Numbered from the stretch's first letter, positions 6,773 through 14,270 are shown. The stretch is 15,513 bases of DNA from JAYFNU01 sp034933305 (GCA_034933305.1 JAYFNU010000005.1:1-15513), one strand, 5' to 3'. Translations and numbers: made by a program. Notes: generated by a model not told the origin, from the sequence alone.

Positions 6773-7555
6773 TTGGGCAAGATAGTTGCGATCGCCAATC
6801 AGAAGGGCGGCGTCGGCAAAACGACGACGGCCGTCAATCTCGCCGCCGCGCTCGGCGCCGCGGGAAAATCGGTCCTGCTGATCGATTTTGACCCGCAGGG
6901 AAACGCCACGAGCGGCTACGGCATCAAAAAGAAAAACGTGAGCGGCTCGGTCTACGAGCTCATCATGGGCCGCATGAGCTTCGACGAGGTCGTCGTCAAA
7001 ACGCTGTACGAGAACGTGTCGCTCATCCCGTCGAGCATCGACCTCGCGGGCGCCGAGCTCGAGCTCGTGTCGATGCAGCGCCGCGAATACAAGCTCCGCG
7101 ACGCCATCGTCGCGAAAAAGCACACCTTCGACTACATCCTCATCGACTGCCCGCCGTCGCTCGGCCTGCTGACGCTCAACGGCCTCAACGCCTGCGACAC
7201 CATCCTCATCCCCATCCAGTGCGAATACTACGCGCTCGAGGGCCTTTCCCAGCTCATGTCGACGGTGCGCCAGGTCAAGAAGCTCTACAACCCGAACATC
7301 GACATCGAGGGCGTGCTGCTGACGATGTACGACGCGCGCATCAATCTGACGGTCCAGGTCGTCGACGAGGTCAAGCGCTTCTTCCCGCAGAAGGTCTACA
7401 GCACGGCCATCCCGCGCAACGTGCGCGTGTCCGAGGCGCCGAGCTACGGCAAGCCCATCAAATTCTACGACGCGGGCTCAAAGGGCTCGCAGGCCTACGA
7501 TCAGCTGGCGGCGGAATTCCTTTCGCGCAACCGGCACATGGGAGGCGCGGAATAA
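6773..7555 (+). CDS. parA: ParA/Soj chromosome-partitioning ATPase
   Basis: The 260-residue protein is a typical Soj/ParA ATPase. It works with ParB and parS in origin segregation and, in Firmicutes, in control of DnaA. The deviant Walker A, KGGVGKTT, lies at residues 11-18. LLIDFDPQGN provides the A' motif, and YILIDCPPSLG the Walker B region. The length matches the Soj family. The start is TTG at 6773-6775, supported by AGGGG (6762-6766) with 6 bases between and by exact alignment of the GKIVAIANQKGG N-terminus with the family. The stop codon overlaps the parB start by one base (TAATG), indicating translational coupling. A weak start codon plus ParB sites upstream suggests tight dosage control. 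Confidence 0.97.
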   Translation: MGKIVAIANQKGGVGKTTTAVNLAAALGAAGKSVLLIDFDPQGNATSGYGIKKKNVSGSVYELIMGRMSFDEVVVKTLYENVSLIPSSIDLAGAELELVSMQRREYKLRDAIVAKKHTFDYILIDCPPSLGLLTLNGLNACDTILIPIQCEYYALEGLSQLMSTVRQVKKLYNPNIDIEGVLLTMYDARINLTVQVVDEVKRFFPQKVYSTAIPRNVRVSEAPSYGKPIKFYDAGSKGSQAYDQLAAEFLSRNRHMGGAE

Positions 7556-8409
7556 TGGCGGCGAAAAAAGGCGGCCTCGGCACGGGGCTGGACGCGCTGT
7601 TCCTCGACAACTCGAACGACGAGGCCCTCGGCGGCGAGACGGCGAACGAGCTCAACATCAACGAAGTGGAGCCCGACCGCGGGCAGCCCCGGCAGGCGTT
7701 CGACGAGGACTCCCTCGCGGAGCTCGCCGAATCCATCCGCAGCCACGGCGTGCTGCAGCCCATCCTGGTGCGGCCGCTCGCAAACGGGCGCTACCAGATC
7801 GTGGCGGGCGAGCGCCGCTGGCGCGCGAGCCGGCTCGCGGGCAAACAGACCATCCCCGCCATCGTGCGCAACCTGTCCGATCTCGAGGCGATGACCATCG
7901 CGCTCGTCGAGAACCTGCAGCGGGAGGATCTCAATCCCGTCGACGAGGCGCAGGGATATAAAAAGCTCATGGAGGTCAGCGGCCTCACGCAGGAGCAGGC
8001 GGCGAAGCAGGTCGGGCGTTCCCGCCCGGCGGTGGCCAATTCCCTTCGCCTGCTGAGCCTGCCGGACGACGTGCTCGCGATGCTGCGGGACGGCGAGCTG
8101 ACGGCGGGCCACGCGAAAGCGATCCTGTCCATCGCCGACCCCGCGCTGCGCAGCGCCGTCGCAAAGCAGGTCGCCGCGACCGGCATGACGGTGCGCGACG
8201 CGGAAAAGCTGTGCGCGAAGCCCGCGAAGCAGCAGAAGCTCCCGCTGCCAAAGGCGAGGGATTCCGCCGCGCAGGAGGTCGAGCTGGCGCTGCAAAACGC
8301 GCTGGGCGTCGAGGTTCGCTGCAAGTACAAGGACGGGCGCGGCACGCTGTCCGTCGATTTTTACTCAAAGGAACAGCTGTTCGATTTCGCGAACAGGCTG
8401 GGAAAATAA
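7555..8409 (+). CDS. parB: ParB/Spo0J chromosome-partitioning CTPase
   Basis: The 284-residue protein is a chromosomal ParB/Spo0J. It carries GLGTGLDALF (8-17), a segment typical of the ParA-contacting N-terminus, the CTP-binding motif GERRWR (85-90), ENLQREDLNP (119-128) in the second conserved box, and a helix-turn-helix in TQEQAAKQVGRSRPAVANSL (145-164) that reads parS. The C-terminus is the short dimerisation domain. It binds the two parS sites just upstream of parA. Its ATG overlaps the parA stop, and GGGAGG (7540-7545) lies 9 bases upstream. Length and domain order are normal. Confidence 0.97.
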   Translation: MAAKKGGLGTGLDALFLDNSNDEALGGETANELNINEVEPDRGQPRQAFDEDSLAELAESIRSHGVLQPILVRPLANGRYQIVAGERRWRASRLAGKQTIPAIVRNLSDLEAMTIALVENLQREDLNPVDEAQGYKKLMEVSGLTQEQAAKQVGRSRPAVANSLRLLSLPDDVLAMLRDGELTAGHAKAILSIADPALRSAVAKQVAATGMTVRDAEKLCAKPAKQQKLPLPKARDSAAQEVELALQNALGVEVRCKYKDGRGTLSVDFYSKEQLFDFANRLGK

Positions 8410-8463
8410 AAGATCCGGCAAGACCGGCGACCCCATCAAACTGAACGATAACAGAGGCGGAAT

Positions 8464-9756
8464 ATGATCGACATCAAACTCGTCCGGACGGATCCGGAGC
8501 TCGTAAAGGAAAACATCCGAAAGAAATTCCAGGACGGCAAGCTCGTCCTCGTCGACGAGGTCGTCGCGCTCGACAAGGAGTTCCGCGCCGCGCGCACGCG
8601 CTGCGACGAGCTGCGCAACGCCCGCAACGTCATCAGCAAGCAGATCGGCGCGCTCATGGGACAGGGCAAAAAGGCCGAGGCCGAACAGGCGAAGAAACAG
8701 GTCGCCGACGCGGCGAAGGAGCTCGCGGCGCTCGAAGCGCGCGAGGAGGAGCTGCAGTCCGAGATCAAAAAGCGCATGATGGCCATCCCGCAGATCATCG
8801 ACCCCAGCGTCCCCATCGGCCGGGACGACAGCGAGAACGTCGAGATCGAGCGCTTCGGCGAGCCCGTCGTGCCCGATTTCGAGATCCCCTACCACATCGA
8901 CATCATGGAGAGCCTCGACGGCGTCGATCTCGACGCCGCGCGCCGCACGAGCGGCAACGGCTTTTATTATCTGAAGGGCGACGTCGCGCGGCTGCATTCG
9001 TCCATTCTGTCCTATGCGCGCGACTTCATGATCGGGCGCGGCTTCACCTATTTCATCCCGCCGTTCATGATCCGCGGCGACGTCGTCAACGGCGTCATGA
9101 GCTTCACCGAGATGGAAAACATGATGTACAAGATCGAGGGCGAGGATCTGTACCTCATCGGCACGAGCGAGCACTCGATGATCGGCAAGTTCATCGACCA
9201 GATCCTCGACAAATCCGAGCTGCCGCAGACGCTCACGAGCTATTCCCCCTGCTTCCGCAAGGAGGTCGGCGCGCACGGCATCGAGGAGCGCGGCGTGTAC
9301 CGCATCCATCAGTTTGAAAAGCAGGAGATGGTCGTCGTCTGCGAGCCGGAGGACAGCATGGACTGGTACAACCGGCTTTGGAAGAACACCGTCGACTTCT
9401 TCCGCACGCTCGACATCCCCGTGCGCACGCTCGAATGCTGCAGCGGCGACCTCGCCGACCTGAAGGTCAAGAGCTGCGACGTCGAGGCGTGGAGCCCCCG
9501 CCAGCAGAAATATTTCGAGGTGGGCAGCTGCTCCAACCTCGGCGACGCGCAGGCGCGGCGCCTGGGCATCCGCGTGCGCGACAAGGAAAAGGGCGAAAAC
9601 TACTTCCCCCACACCCTCAACAACACCTGCGTCGCCCCGCCGCGCATGCTCATCGCTTTCTTCGAGAACAACCTGCAGGCCGACGGCACCATCCGCGTGC
9701 CCGCCGCGCTGCAGCCCTATCTCGGCGGCCAGACGCTGCTCGCCCCGAAAAAGTAA
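8464..9756 (+). CDS. serS: Seryl-tRNA synthetase
   Basis: The 430-residue class II enzyme charges tRNA-Ser with serine. Its N-terminal helical arm, roughly residues 30-105, is rich in Lys, Glu and Ala (KKAEAEQAKKQVADAAKEL) and forms the coiled coil that grips the long variable arm of tRNA-Ser. Motif 2 appears as FRKEVGA (264-270) with RGVYRIHQFEKQE after it. The C-terminal region has GSCSNLGDAQARRLGIR and motif 3 as APPRMLIAFFENN, where many bacterial enzymes have GxGxxRT. This variant end is familiar in clostridial SerRS. A GAGGCGG ribosome binding site precedes the ATG. The gene starts 54 bases after parB with no terminator. I see no T-box leader, which is unusual for a Firmicutes synthetase and suggests transcription from the par promoter. 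Confidence 0.97.
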   Translation: MIDIKLVRTDPELVKENIRKKFQDGKLVLVDEVVALDKEFRAARTRCDELRNARNVISKQIGALMGQGKKAEAEQAKKQVADAAKELAALEAREEELQSEIKKRMMAIPQIIDPSVPIGRDDSENVEIERFGEPVVPDFEIPYHIDIMESLDGVDLDAARRTSGNGFYYLKGDVARLHSSILSYARDFMIGRGFTYFIPPFMIRGDVVNGVMSFTEMENMMYKIEGEDLYLIGTSEHSMIGKFIDQILDKSELPQTLTSYSPCFRKEVGAHGIEERGVYRIHQFEKQEMVVVCEPEDSMDWYNRLWKNTVDFFRTLDIPVRTLECCSGDLADLKVKSCDVEAWSPRQQKYFEVGSCSNLGDAQARRLGIRVRDKEKGENYFPHTLNNTCVAPPRMLIAFFENNLQADGTIRVPAALQPYLGGQTLLAPKK

Positions 9757-9789
9757 CCGCCCGCAGACAACCGCCCCAAGGAGGTCTCC

Positions 9790-11211
9790 TTGAGCTTCAC
9801 CTCACTGAGCTTTTATCTGTTCTTCGCCGCGGCGTGCGCGCTGTACTTCTGCGTGCCGGCGCGGCTGCGGCGCTATGCCCTGCTCGCGGCCGACGCGGCG
9901 TTCTACTGCTTCCTCGGCGCGCGCTTCGCGCTGACGCTGTGCGCGGTCATCCTTCTCAGCTGGCTGTGCGGCCTGTGGATCGGCGCGGCGCGGCAAAAAA
10001 AAGCGGCGCTCGCCGTTTCGCTGTGCGCCGTCTTTGCCGCCCTCGTCTGCCTTAAATACCTGCGCTTCGCCGCGGGCCTGTTCGGCGCCGGGGATCTGTT
10101 CGCCTCGCTCGCCGCGCCGCTCGGCCTCAGCTTTTACACGCTGACGTGCGCGGGCTATCTCATCGACGTCTACCGCGGCGACCGCGCGCCCGAGCGCGAT
10201 TTCGTGCGCTACGCGCTGTTCGTCGGTCTGTTCCTGCAGATCCTGTCGGGCCCCATCCCCCGCAGCAAGGCGCTGCTGCCGCAGTTCGACGAGCCGAAAT
10301 CCTTCGATTTCGGGCGCTTCCGCAGCGGCGCGCTGCGCGCCGGCTTCGGCCTGTTCGTCAAGCTCGTCGTCGCGGACAACCTCAACGCCGCCGTCAACAG
10401 CATCTACGCCGTCTACGCCGACGCCGACGGCCTGCGCCTCATCACCGCGACGGTCCTCTACGGCTTCGCGATCTACTGCGACTTCCGCGCCTATACCGAC
10501 ATCGTGCTCGGCTGCGGCGAGATCCTCGGCTTCACCCTGCCGGAGAACTTCCGGGCGCCGTACCTGTCGCGCAGCGTGCGCGAATTCTGGCGCCGCTGGC
10601 ACATGTCGCTGTCGACGTGGTTCCGCGATTATCTCTATTTCCCGCTGGGCGGCTCCCGCTGCACGAAGGCCCGCGCGTGGTTCAACACCCTCGTCGTCTT
10701 CGCCGCGAGCGGCCTGTGGCACGGCGCCTCGCTCAACTTTCTCGTCTGGGGCCTTCTGCACGGCTGCTACCTCGTCTGCGGCGACATGACGGCCGGCCTG
10801 CGGGGTCGCGCGAGAAAAACTCTCCGTATTAAAGATAACGGTTTTTACGATAAGTTTATCCTGCCGCTCTTCGTTTTCCTGCTCGTCGACTTCGCCTGGA
10901 TCTTTTTCCGCGCGCCCGGTCTCGGCGCGGCGGTGACCATCCTTCACCGCTTCCGCCTGCTGCCGGAGGCCGCGGTGCTGCGCTATCTGCTGTCGACGAT
11001 GGGCATCACGGGCGCGCGCATGGCGGCGGCGCTCGCGGGCCTCGCGGTCGTCTTCGGCGTCGACGTGCTGACGCGCCGGGAGATCCCCGTGCGGGAGAAG
11101 TACTTTGCCCTGCCGGCCGCCGCGCGCTGGGCCGGCTATTACGCGATGGCGCTGACGGCGCTGTTCCTCGGTGCGTTCACCGGGTCGAGCTTCATTTATT
11201 ACGGGTTCTGA
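9790..11211 (+). CDS. MBOAT family O-acyltransferase (AlgI/DltB-like)
   Basis: The 473-residue membrane protein belongs to the MBOAT group of AlgI, DltB and PatA, which pass acyl groups across the membrane to exported polymers. The signatures seen are GLSFYTLTCAGYLIDVYRGD, FCDFRAYTDI-like YCDFRAYTDIVLGCG, REFWRRWHMSLSTWFRDYLY with FPLGGSR, and the catalytic-type histidine H311 in LWHGASLNFLVWG. About eleven hydrophobic segments are visible. The TTG start at 9790 is supported by an excellent AAGGAGG (9779-9784 region) with five bases between. The gene follows serS by 33 bases without a terminator. The next gene, an SGNH-like protein, is its usual type of partner and starts three bases after the stop, so the two form a functional pair. 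The polymer acylated is unknown. Confidence 0.92.
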   Translation: MSFTSLSFYLFFAAACALYFCVPARLRRYALLAADAAFYCFLGARFALTLCAVILLSWLCGLWIGAARQKKAALAVSLCAVFAALVCLKYLRFAAGLFGAGDLFASLAAPLGLSFYTLTCAGYLIDVYRGDRAPERDFVRYALFVGLFLQILSGPIPRSKALLPQFDEPKSFDFGRFRSGALRAGFGLFVKLVVADNLNAAVNSIYAVYADADGLRLITATVLYGFAIYCDFRAYTDIVLGCGEILGFTLPENFRAPYLSRSVREFWRRWHMSLSTWFRDYLYFPLGGSRCTKARAWFNTLVVFAASGLWHGASLNFLVWGLLHGCYLVCGDMTAGLRGRARKTLRIKDNGFYDKFILPLFVFLLVDFAWIFFRAPGLGAAVTILHRFRLLPEAAVLRYLLSTMGITGARMAAALAGLAVVFGVDVLTRREIPVREKYFALPAAARWAGYYAMALTALFLGAFTGSSFIYYGF

Positions 11212-11214
11212 GCC

Positions 11215-12285
11215 ATGAAAAAACTGCTGATCACGATATTGTGCTTCCTGCCGCTGTTCGCGCTCGTCGTCGGCGTCAACGCGGTCGTCGATCCCGCGAA
11301 CGTGCTGCGGGCCGACCGGACGGTCGACGCCATCATCGCGGCGATGGACGACGGACGCAACGCCGACGGCGTCACGGATTTTGCCGACCGGCTGCTGATG
11401 GCGCGGTATATCCCGCGCATGGACAGCGCGCCGGACACGGTGGTGCTCGGCTCGAGCCGCGGCGCGCAGATCGACACCGCGATCGTCGGCGGCAAGCTGT
11501 TCAACAGCTGCGTGTCGGGCGCGACGATCGAAGACGTCGCGGCGATCTACGAGATCTACCACCAGAACGGGCTGCACCCGAAGCGGTATATCCTCAGCGT
11601 CGACGTCTGGTTCTTCGACCGCAACAAGACCGACGAGCGCTGGCAGCTCTACACGGCCGAATACTACGACGCGTTTTACCGGGAATTCATCGACAGCGCC
11701 TACGACGGCGATTCCTCCGTGGCGAACACCTCGTATCTCGAGATCTTCCGCGCGGGATATTTCCAGGACTCCGTCAAGGCCATCGCGAGCGGAAGCTATG
11801 CGGCGGGGCGCATGGGCGTCGTCGCGACCGACAAGGGCTACACCGCGCGCGGCATGCTCAAGGCGGACGGCAGCTACGTCTATCCGAAGGCCTACACGGA
11901 GGCCGACGCCGAGACGGTGCGCACGCGCGTCGGCTTCGCCTACGACTCGGTCGTCGGCGCGCTCGAGACGAGCGGCGGCATGGATCCCGGCAAGACGGCG
12001 CTGTTCGAGGCCCTCGTGGGCGCCATGCAGGCCGACGGCGCCGACGTCGTGATCGTGCTGTCCCCCTATCACCCGCTGATGTACGAAAAGATCGAAGCCT
12101 CGCCGGAGGCGGCGGCGAACCTCGCGCAGATCGAGACGTATCTCGACGCCTTCTGCGCGCAGCGCGGACTGACCTGCATCGGCAGCTACAATCCCCACAC
12201 CCTCGAATTTTCCGAGATCTCCTTCCTCGACGCGCTGCACCTCAACTACAGCTACACGGCAAAACTGCTGCGCGATTATTTCTGA
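11215..12285 (+). CDS. SGNH-like acyl-transfer partner of the MBOAT protein
   Basis: The 356-residue protein starts with one membrane anchor (KKLLITILCFLPLFALVVGV), so the rest should face outside. Block I of the SGNH/GDSL fold appears as VVLGSSRGAQID with S80/S81, and the C-terminus has the D-x-x-H catalytic pair in FLDALHLN (D339, H342). This resembles DltD and AlgJ/AlgX-type proteins, which finish the acyl transfer begun by an MBOAT channel. The overall sequence is not one I recognise as DltD. Only three bases separate it from the MBOAT gene, and the ribosome binding site is weak, which points to translational coupling. No terminator follows before the tRNA promoter. Confidence 0.75.
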   Translation: MKKLLITILCFLPLFALVVGVNAVVDPANVLRADRTVDAIIAAMDDGRNADGVTDFADRLLMARYIPRMDSAPDTVVLGSSRGAQIDTAIVGGKLFNSCVSGATIEDVAAIYEIYHQNGLHPKRYILSVDVWFFDRNKTDERWQLYTAEYYDAFYREFIDSAYDGDSSVANTSYLEIFRAGYFQDSVKAIASGSYAAGRMGVVATDKGYTARGMLKADGSYVYPKAYTEADAETVRTRVGFAYDSVVGALETSGGMDPGKTALFEALVGAMQADGADVVIVLSPYHPLMYEKIEASPEAAANLAQIETYLDAFCAQRGLTCIGSYNPHTLEFSEISFLDALHLNYSYTAKLLRDYF

Positions 12286-12293
12286 GCGGATTA

Positions 12294-12322
12294 TTGACAA
12301 GGTATAAACGTTCCTGTATAAT
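12294..12322 (+). promoter_or_regulatory. Perfect consensus promoter of the tRNA operon
   Basis: -35 TTGACA (12294-12299), 17-base spacer, -10 TATAAT (12317-12322). Every consensus base is present and the spacing is ideal, as expected for stable RNA genes. It starts nine bases after the stop codon of the SGNH-like gene. Confidence 0.95.
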
Positions 12323-12331
12323 ATTTGATGC

Positions 12332-12349
12332 TCACTTCTTTTGAGGTGA
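12332..12349 (+). other. Hairpin in the tRNA precursor leader
   Basis: TCACTTC and GAGGTGA form a 7-base stem (one G-U) with a TTTT loop, five bases before the mature tRNA-Met 5' end. It could help RNase P processing or simply protect the leader. Confidence 0.55.
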
Positions 12350-12354
12350 CATAT

Positions 12355-12431
12355 GGCGGATTAGCTCAGCTGGCTAGAGCACTCGGTTCATACCCGGGGT
12401 GTCGCTGGTTCGAATCCTGCATCCGCTACCA
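12355..12431 (+). tRNA. tRNA-Met (CAT), elongator type
   Basis: The 77-base gene folds into a full cloverleaf with encoded CCA. The acceptor stem GGCGGAT/ATCCGCT has a G-U first pair, the D-stem is GCTC/GAGC, the anticodon stem is CTCGG/CCGGG with loop TTCATAC (anticodon CAT), and the discriminator is A. The G1-U72 start and overall sequence resemble the Firmicutes elongator tRNA-Met. It lacks the three G-C anticodon pairs of initiator tRNA. A tRNA-Ile with lysidine-modified CAT is the remaining alternative. The T-stem GCTGG/CCTGC carries one T-T mismatch in the middle. Confidence 0.93.
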
Positions 12432-12458
12432 ATTGCCGGCTCATCGGGCCGGCCAAAC

Positions 12459-12533
12459 GGCCCGGTGGTCAAGCGGTTAAGACACCGCCCTTTCACGGCG
12501 GTATCACGAGTTCGATTCTCGTCCGGGTCACCA
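12459..12533 (+). tRNA. tRNA-Glu (TTC)
   Basis: The 75-base gene has acceptor stem GGCCCGG/CCGGGTC, anticodon stem CCGCC/GGCGG with loop CTTTCAC (anticodon TTC), T-arm ACGAG-TTCGATT-CTCGT, discriminator A and encoded CCA. It follows tRNA-Met by 27 bases, within which GCCGGC (12435-12440) and GCCGGC (12448-12453) form a 6-base hairpin that probably marks the processing spacer. Confidence 0.96.
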
Positions 12534-12534
12534 G

Positions 12535-12572
12535 AAAAAGTCTCCGCGTCTTTCGGCGCGGAGACTTTTTTT
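12535..12572 (+). terminator. Intrinsic terminator, bidirectional
   Basis: A 14-base perfect stem, AAAAAGTCTCCGCG/CGCGGAGACTTTTT, with an 8-base loop is followed by a T-run to 12572. It begins one base after tRNA-Glu. On the minus strand a five-T run follows the same stem, so it also ends spoIIP, whose stop codon is only 14 bases away. Confidence 0.95.
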
Positions 12573-12585
12573 GCGCTCCGGCGGG

Positions 12586-13713
12586 TCAGTCCGCCGCGCG
12601 CTGCGCGCCCGCGAAATACTTCGCGAGACCGCGGCCGAGCAGCTCGGCGGTGTACTGCGCTTCGGCGAGCGTGTTGGCCTCGGAGCCGATCTCGATGAGC
12701 AGCGAGCCGGTCGTCAGATCCTGATTGTAAAACCGGTAGGCGAGATACAGCGGCCGCGTGAGCCCGGGGCACAGCGTCTCGAACGTATCCTGCAGGCGGA
12801 CGGCGAACCTGAGGTTCTCCCGGAACTCCGGCATGTTCATCGTGCCGTCGTCGGCGCCGCTGATGATCATGATCTGCGCCGCCTTGCGGCCGTCGACGAC
12901 GACGGTCGGCTTGACGCGCGTGCCGTCCTCGCGCTGCATGCCGTCGCGGTGGATGTCGAGCACGACCTTGATGCCGGGATATTTTTCAAGATAGGCGCGC
13001 ACGGTCTCGCGGCTGCGCGAGTAGGAATTGTCATAGGCGGGATAATCGTGGTATTCCGTCGCCTGGACGGCGCACACCCCGTTGGCGTTGAGGGTGTCGC
13101 ACAGCACCTTCCCGACCGCGAGGATGTTTTTTTCGGGGTCCGTCGAGCGCGTGGGATATTCGGTGTCGTAAAAGCCGGCGTCGAACCGGTCGTAGCTCTC
13201 CGTCGTGTGCGTGTGCATGATGAGAACCTGGGGCGACGCGCTGTTCATCTCGACGCGAAAGCCGACGGCGCCGCCCGCGGCGCTGCGCATGTCGTCGTTC
13301 GTGTAATCCGTGGCGTTGCGCACACATCCCGCGCCGTAGGTGAAATAGTTTTCCGCGGTCGACGACGACGCGAACTGCAGCTCCTCGATGGGCATGCGGC
13401 GCTCCTGCGGGATCGCGGATTCGGCGTCGGACACATCGGGCGCCGGCGCGTCGCCGGCCGGCGGATCCGCGGCCGTGAACTGCGGCGCGGCGTCGTCCGC
13501 CTCCCCGCCGGGAGCCGCCTCGCTCTGCTGCGCCGGCGCCTGCCCGAGCGCGCGCTGCAGACAGCTCGCCGCCGCGGGGAGCGCCGCCTGCGGCAGCAGC
13601 AGCGCGGACGAGGCGGCGGCGAGCGCGCCCGCCGAGCGCGCGGCCGCCGCCGCGACACATATGAGCAGCAGCGCGGGCCGCGCGCGGGAGATGCCGTTGC
13701 CTTGTTTTTTCAC
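12586..13713 (-). CDS. spoIIP: Stage II sporulation protein P, cell-wall hydrolase
   Basis: The 375-residue protein is SpoIIP. With SpoIID and SpoIIM it thins septal peptidoglycan and drives engulfment of the forespore, acting as amidase and endopeptidase. The N-terminus has one hydrophobic anchor (about 11-45). An Ala/Pro-rich linker runs to about residue 105, then the catalytic domain. The key motifs are VLIMHTHTTESY with H167, H169 and E172, the YPTRSTDPEKNI segment, SYSRSRETV, and VVLDIHRDGM with H255-R256-D257. A late acidic motif, LLIEIGSEANT, completes the family pattern. The start is GTG at 13711-13713, after a weak AAGGGCGG site, and leads directly into a basic N-terminus. It stands alone on the minus strand, converging on the tRNA operon. 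Its presence implies that the organism or its recent ancestor sporulates. Confidence 0.95.
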   Translation of the reverse strand: MKKQGNGISRARPALLLICVAAAAARSAGALAAASSALLLPQAALPAAASCLQRALGQAPAQQSEAAPGGEADDAAPQFTAADPPAGDAPAPDVSDAESAIPQERRMPIEELQFASSSTAENYFTYGAGCVRNATDYTNDDMRSAAGGAVGFRVEMNSASPQVLIMHTHTTESYDRFDAGFYDTEYPTRSTDPEKNILAVGKVLCDTLNANGVCAVQATEYHDYPAYDNSYSRSRETVRAYLEKYPGIKVVLDIHRDGMQREDGTRVKPTVVVDGRKAAQIMIISGADDGTMNMPEFRENLRFAVRLQDTFETLCPGLTRPLYLAYRFYNQDLTTGSLLIEIGSEANTLAEAQYTAELLGRGLAKYFAGAQRAAD

Positions 13714-13744
13714 ACAGCGCGCCGCCCTTCCGTTTTTATATTAC

Positions 13745-13772
13745 AATATGCGGCGCGGGACAGGCGTATGCC
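13745..13772 (-). promoter_or_regulatory. Possible sporulation-sigma promoter of spoIIP
   Basis: On the minus strand, GGCATA (13767-13772) and CATATT (13745-13750) are separated by 16 bases. They loosely resemble the CATA-type -10 boxes of SigE, SigF or SigG promoters. No TTGACA-like box at the right distance is visible. The match is weak and is offered only because mother-cell sigma control is known for spoIIP relatives. Confidence 0.25.
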
Positions 13773-13783
13773 GCCCAGACAGA

Positions 13784-13818
13784 AAAGAACAGGACGCCCA
13801 AAAGGCGTCCTGTTCTTT
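13784..13818 (-). terminator. Intrinsic terminator after the Nif11-like gene
   Basis: A 15-base perfect stem, AAAGAACAGGACGCC/GGCGTCCTGTTCTTT, has a five-base loop. Reading leftwards, the stem ends in a T-rich TTCTTTTCTGTCT. It lies 13 bases after the stop codon of the Nif11-like gene and shields spoIIP from read-through. Confidence 0.93.
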
Positions 13819-13830
13819 GCCCCAAAAAAA

Positions 13831-14172
13831 TCAGTGGATCGGCGCGCCGTTTCCGACGGCCGTCTTGGCGTTTTCGGTCTTTCCGTCCGTCTTTCCGGAC
13901 GGCTTCTCGGGCGGCTTTTTGCCGTCGGGCGGGGGCGGGCGATGTCCGTCGCCGCCGGGGCCGCCGGGTCCCGGTCCCTGCTTCATGTGGGACTGGAACT
14001 CCGTCCACTCCGCAAGCGTGAAGCCGCTGACCTTCTTCGACGCGATCGCGTAGGATTCCGCGTCGGTCTTGCAGGCCATGATCTGCTTGCGCAGCGATTC
14101 GTCGTCGCGCATGAGATCCATGAATTTTCTTATGTTCTCGTTCATTTTCGGGGGCTCTTTTTTGTCGTTCAT
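13831..14172 (-). CDS. Nif11-like small protein with Pro/Gly-rich tail
   Basis: The 113-residue protein has two parts. Residues 10-62 resemble a Nif11 domain: NIRKFMDLMRDDESLRKQI, then TDAESYAIASKKVSGFTLAEW, with the usual hydrophobic and Asp/Leu spacing and the Gly-Phe-Thr near the end. Nif11 domains serve as leader peptides of some ribosomally made, modified peptides, but also occur in proteins with no peptide product. Residues 66-113 are a Gly/Pro/Lys tail (GPGPGGPGGDGHRPPPPDG) without any Cys. No modifying enzyme, protease or exporter is adjacent. I chose the ATG at 14170-14172 because GGGAGG lies 7 bases upstream; a TTG further upstream would overlap that site. It has a strong terminator of its own. 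Domain assignment is moderate and function unknown. Confidence 0.65.
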   Translation of the reverse strand: MNDKKEPPKMNENIRKFMDLMRDDESLRKQIMACKTDAESYAIASKKVSGFTLAEWTEFQSHMKQGPGPGGPGGDGHRPPPPDGKKPPEKPSGKTDGKTENAKTAVGNGAPIH

Positions 14173-14270
14173 CGGTTGTCCTCCCAATTTATGATCGCGG
14201 TATCTCGCCGTTTCTGTCTTTTATGATACGCCCGGTTTCTTAAACCAAACTTTAATTTTAGAAGTTTTTG

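Noticed and set aside
8410..8463. T-box leader for serS
   Set aside because: The gap is only 54 bases and has no specifier stem or TGGN antiterminator element.
9802..12300. Minus-strand open frame of more than 800 codons
   Set aside because: It runs antisense to the MBOAT and SGNH-like genes and has the Arg/Ala/Glu/Asp-rich composition of a GC-rich shadow frame.
12571..14226. Plus-strand open frame of about 550 codons over spoIIP and the Nif11-like gene
   Set aside because: It crosses two genes and a strong terminator on the other strand and resembles no protein family.
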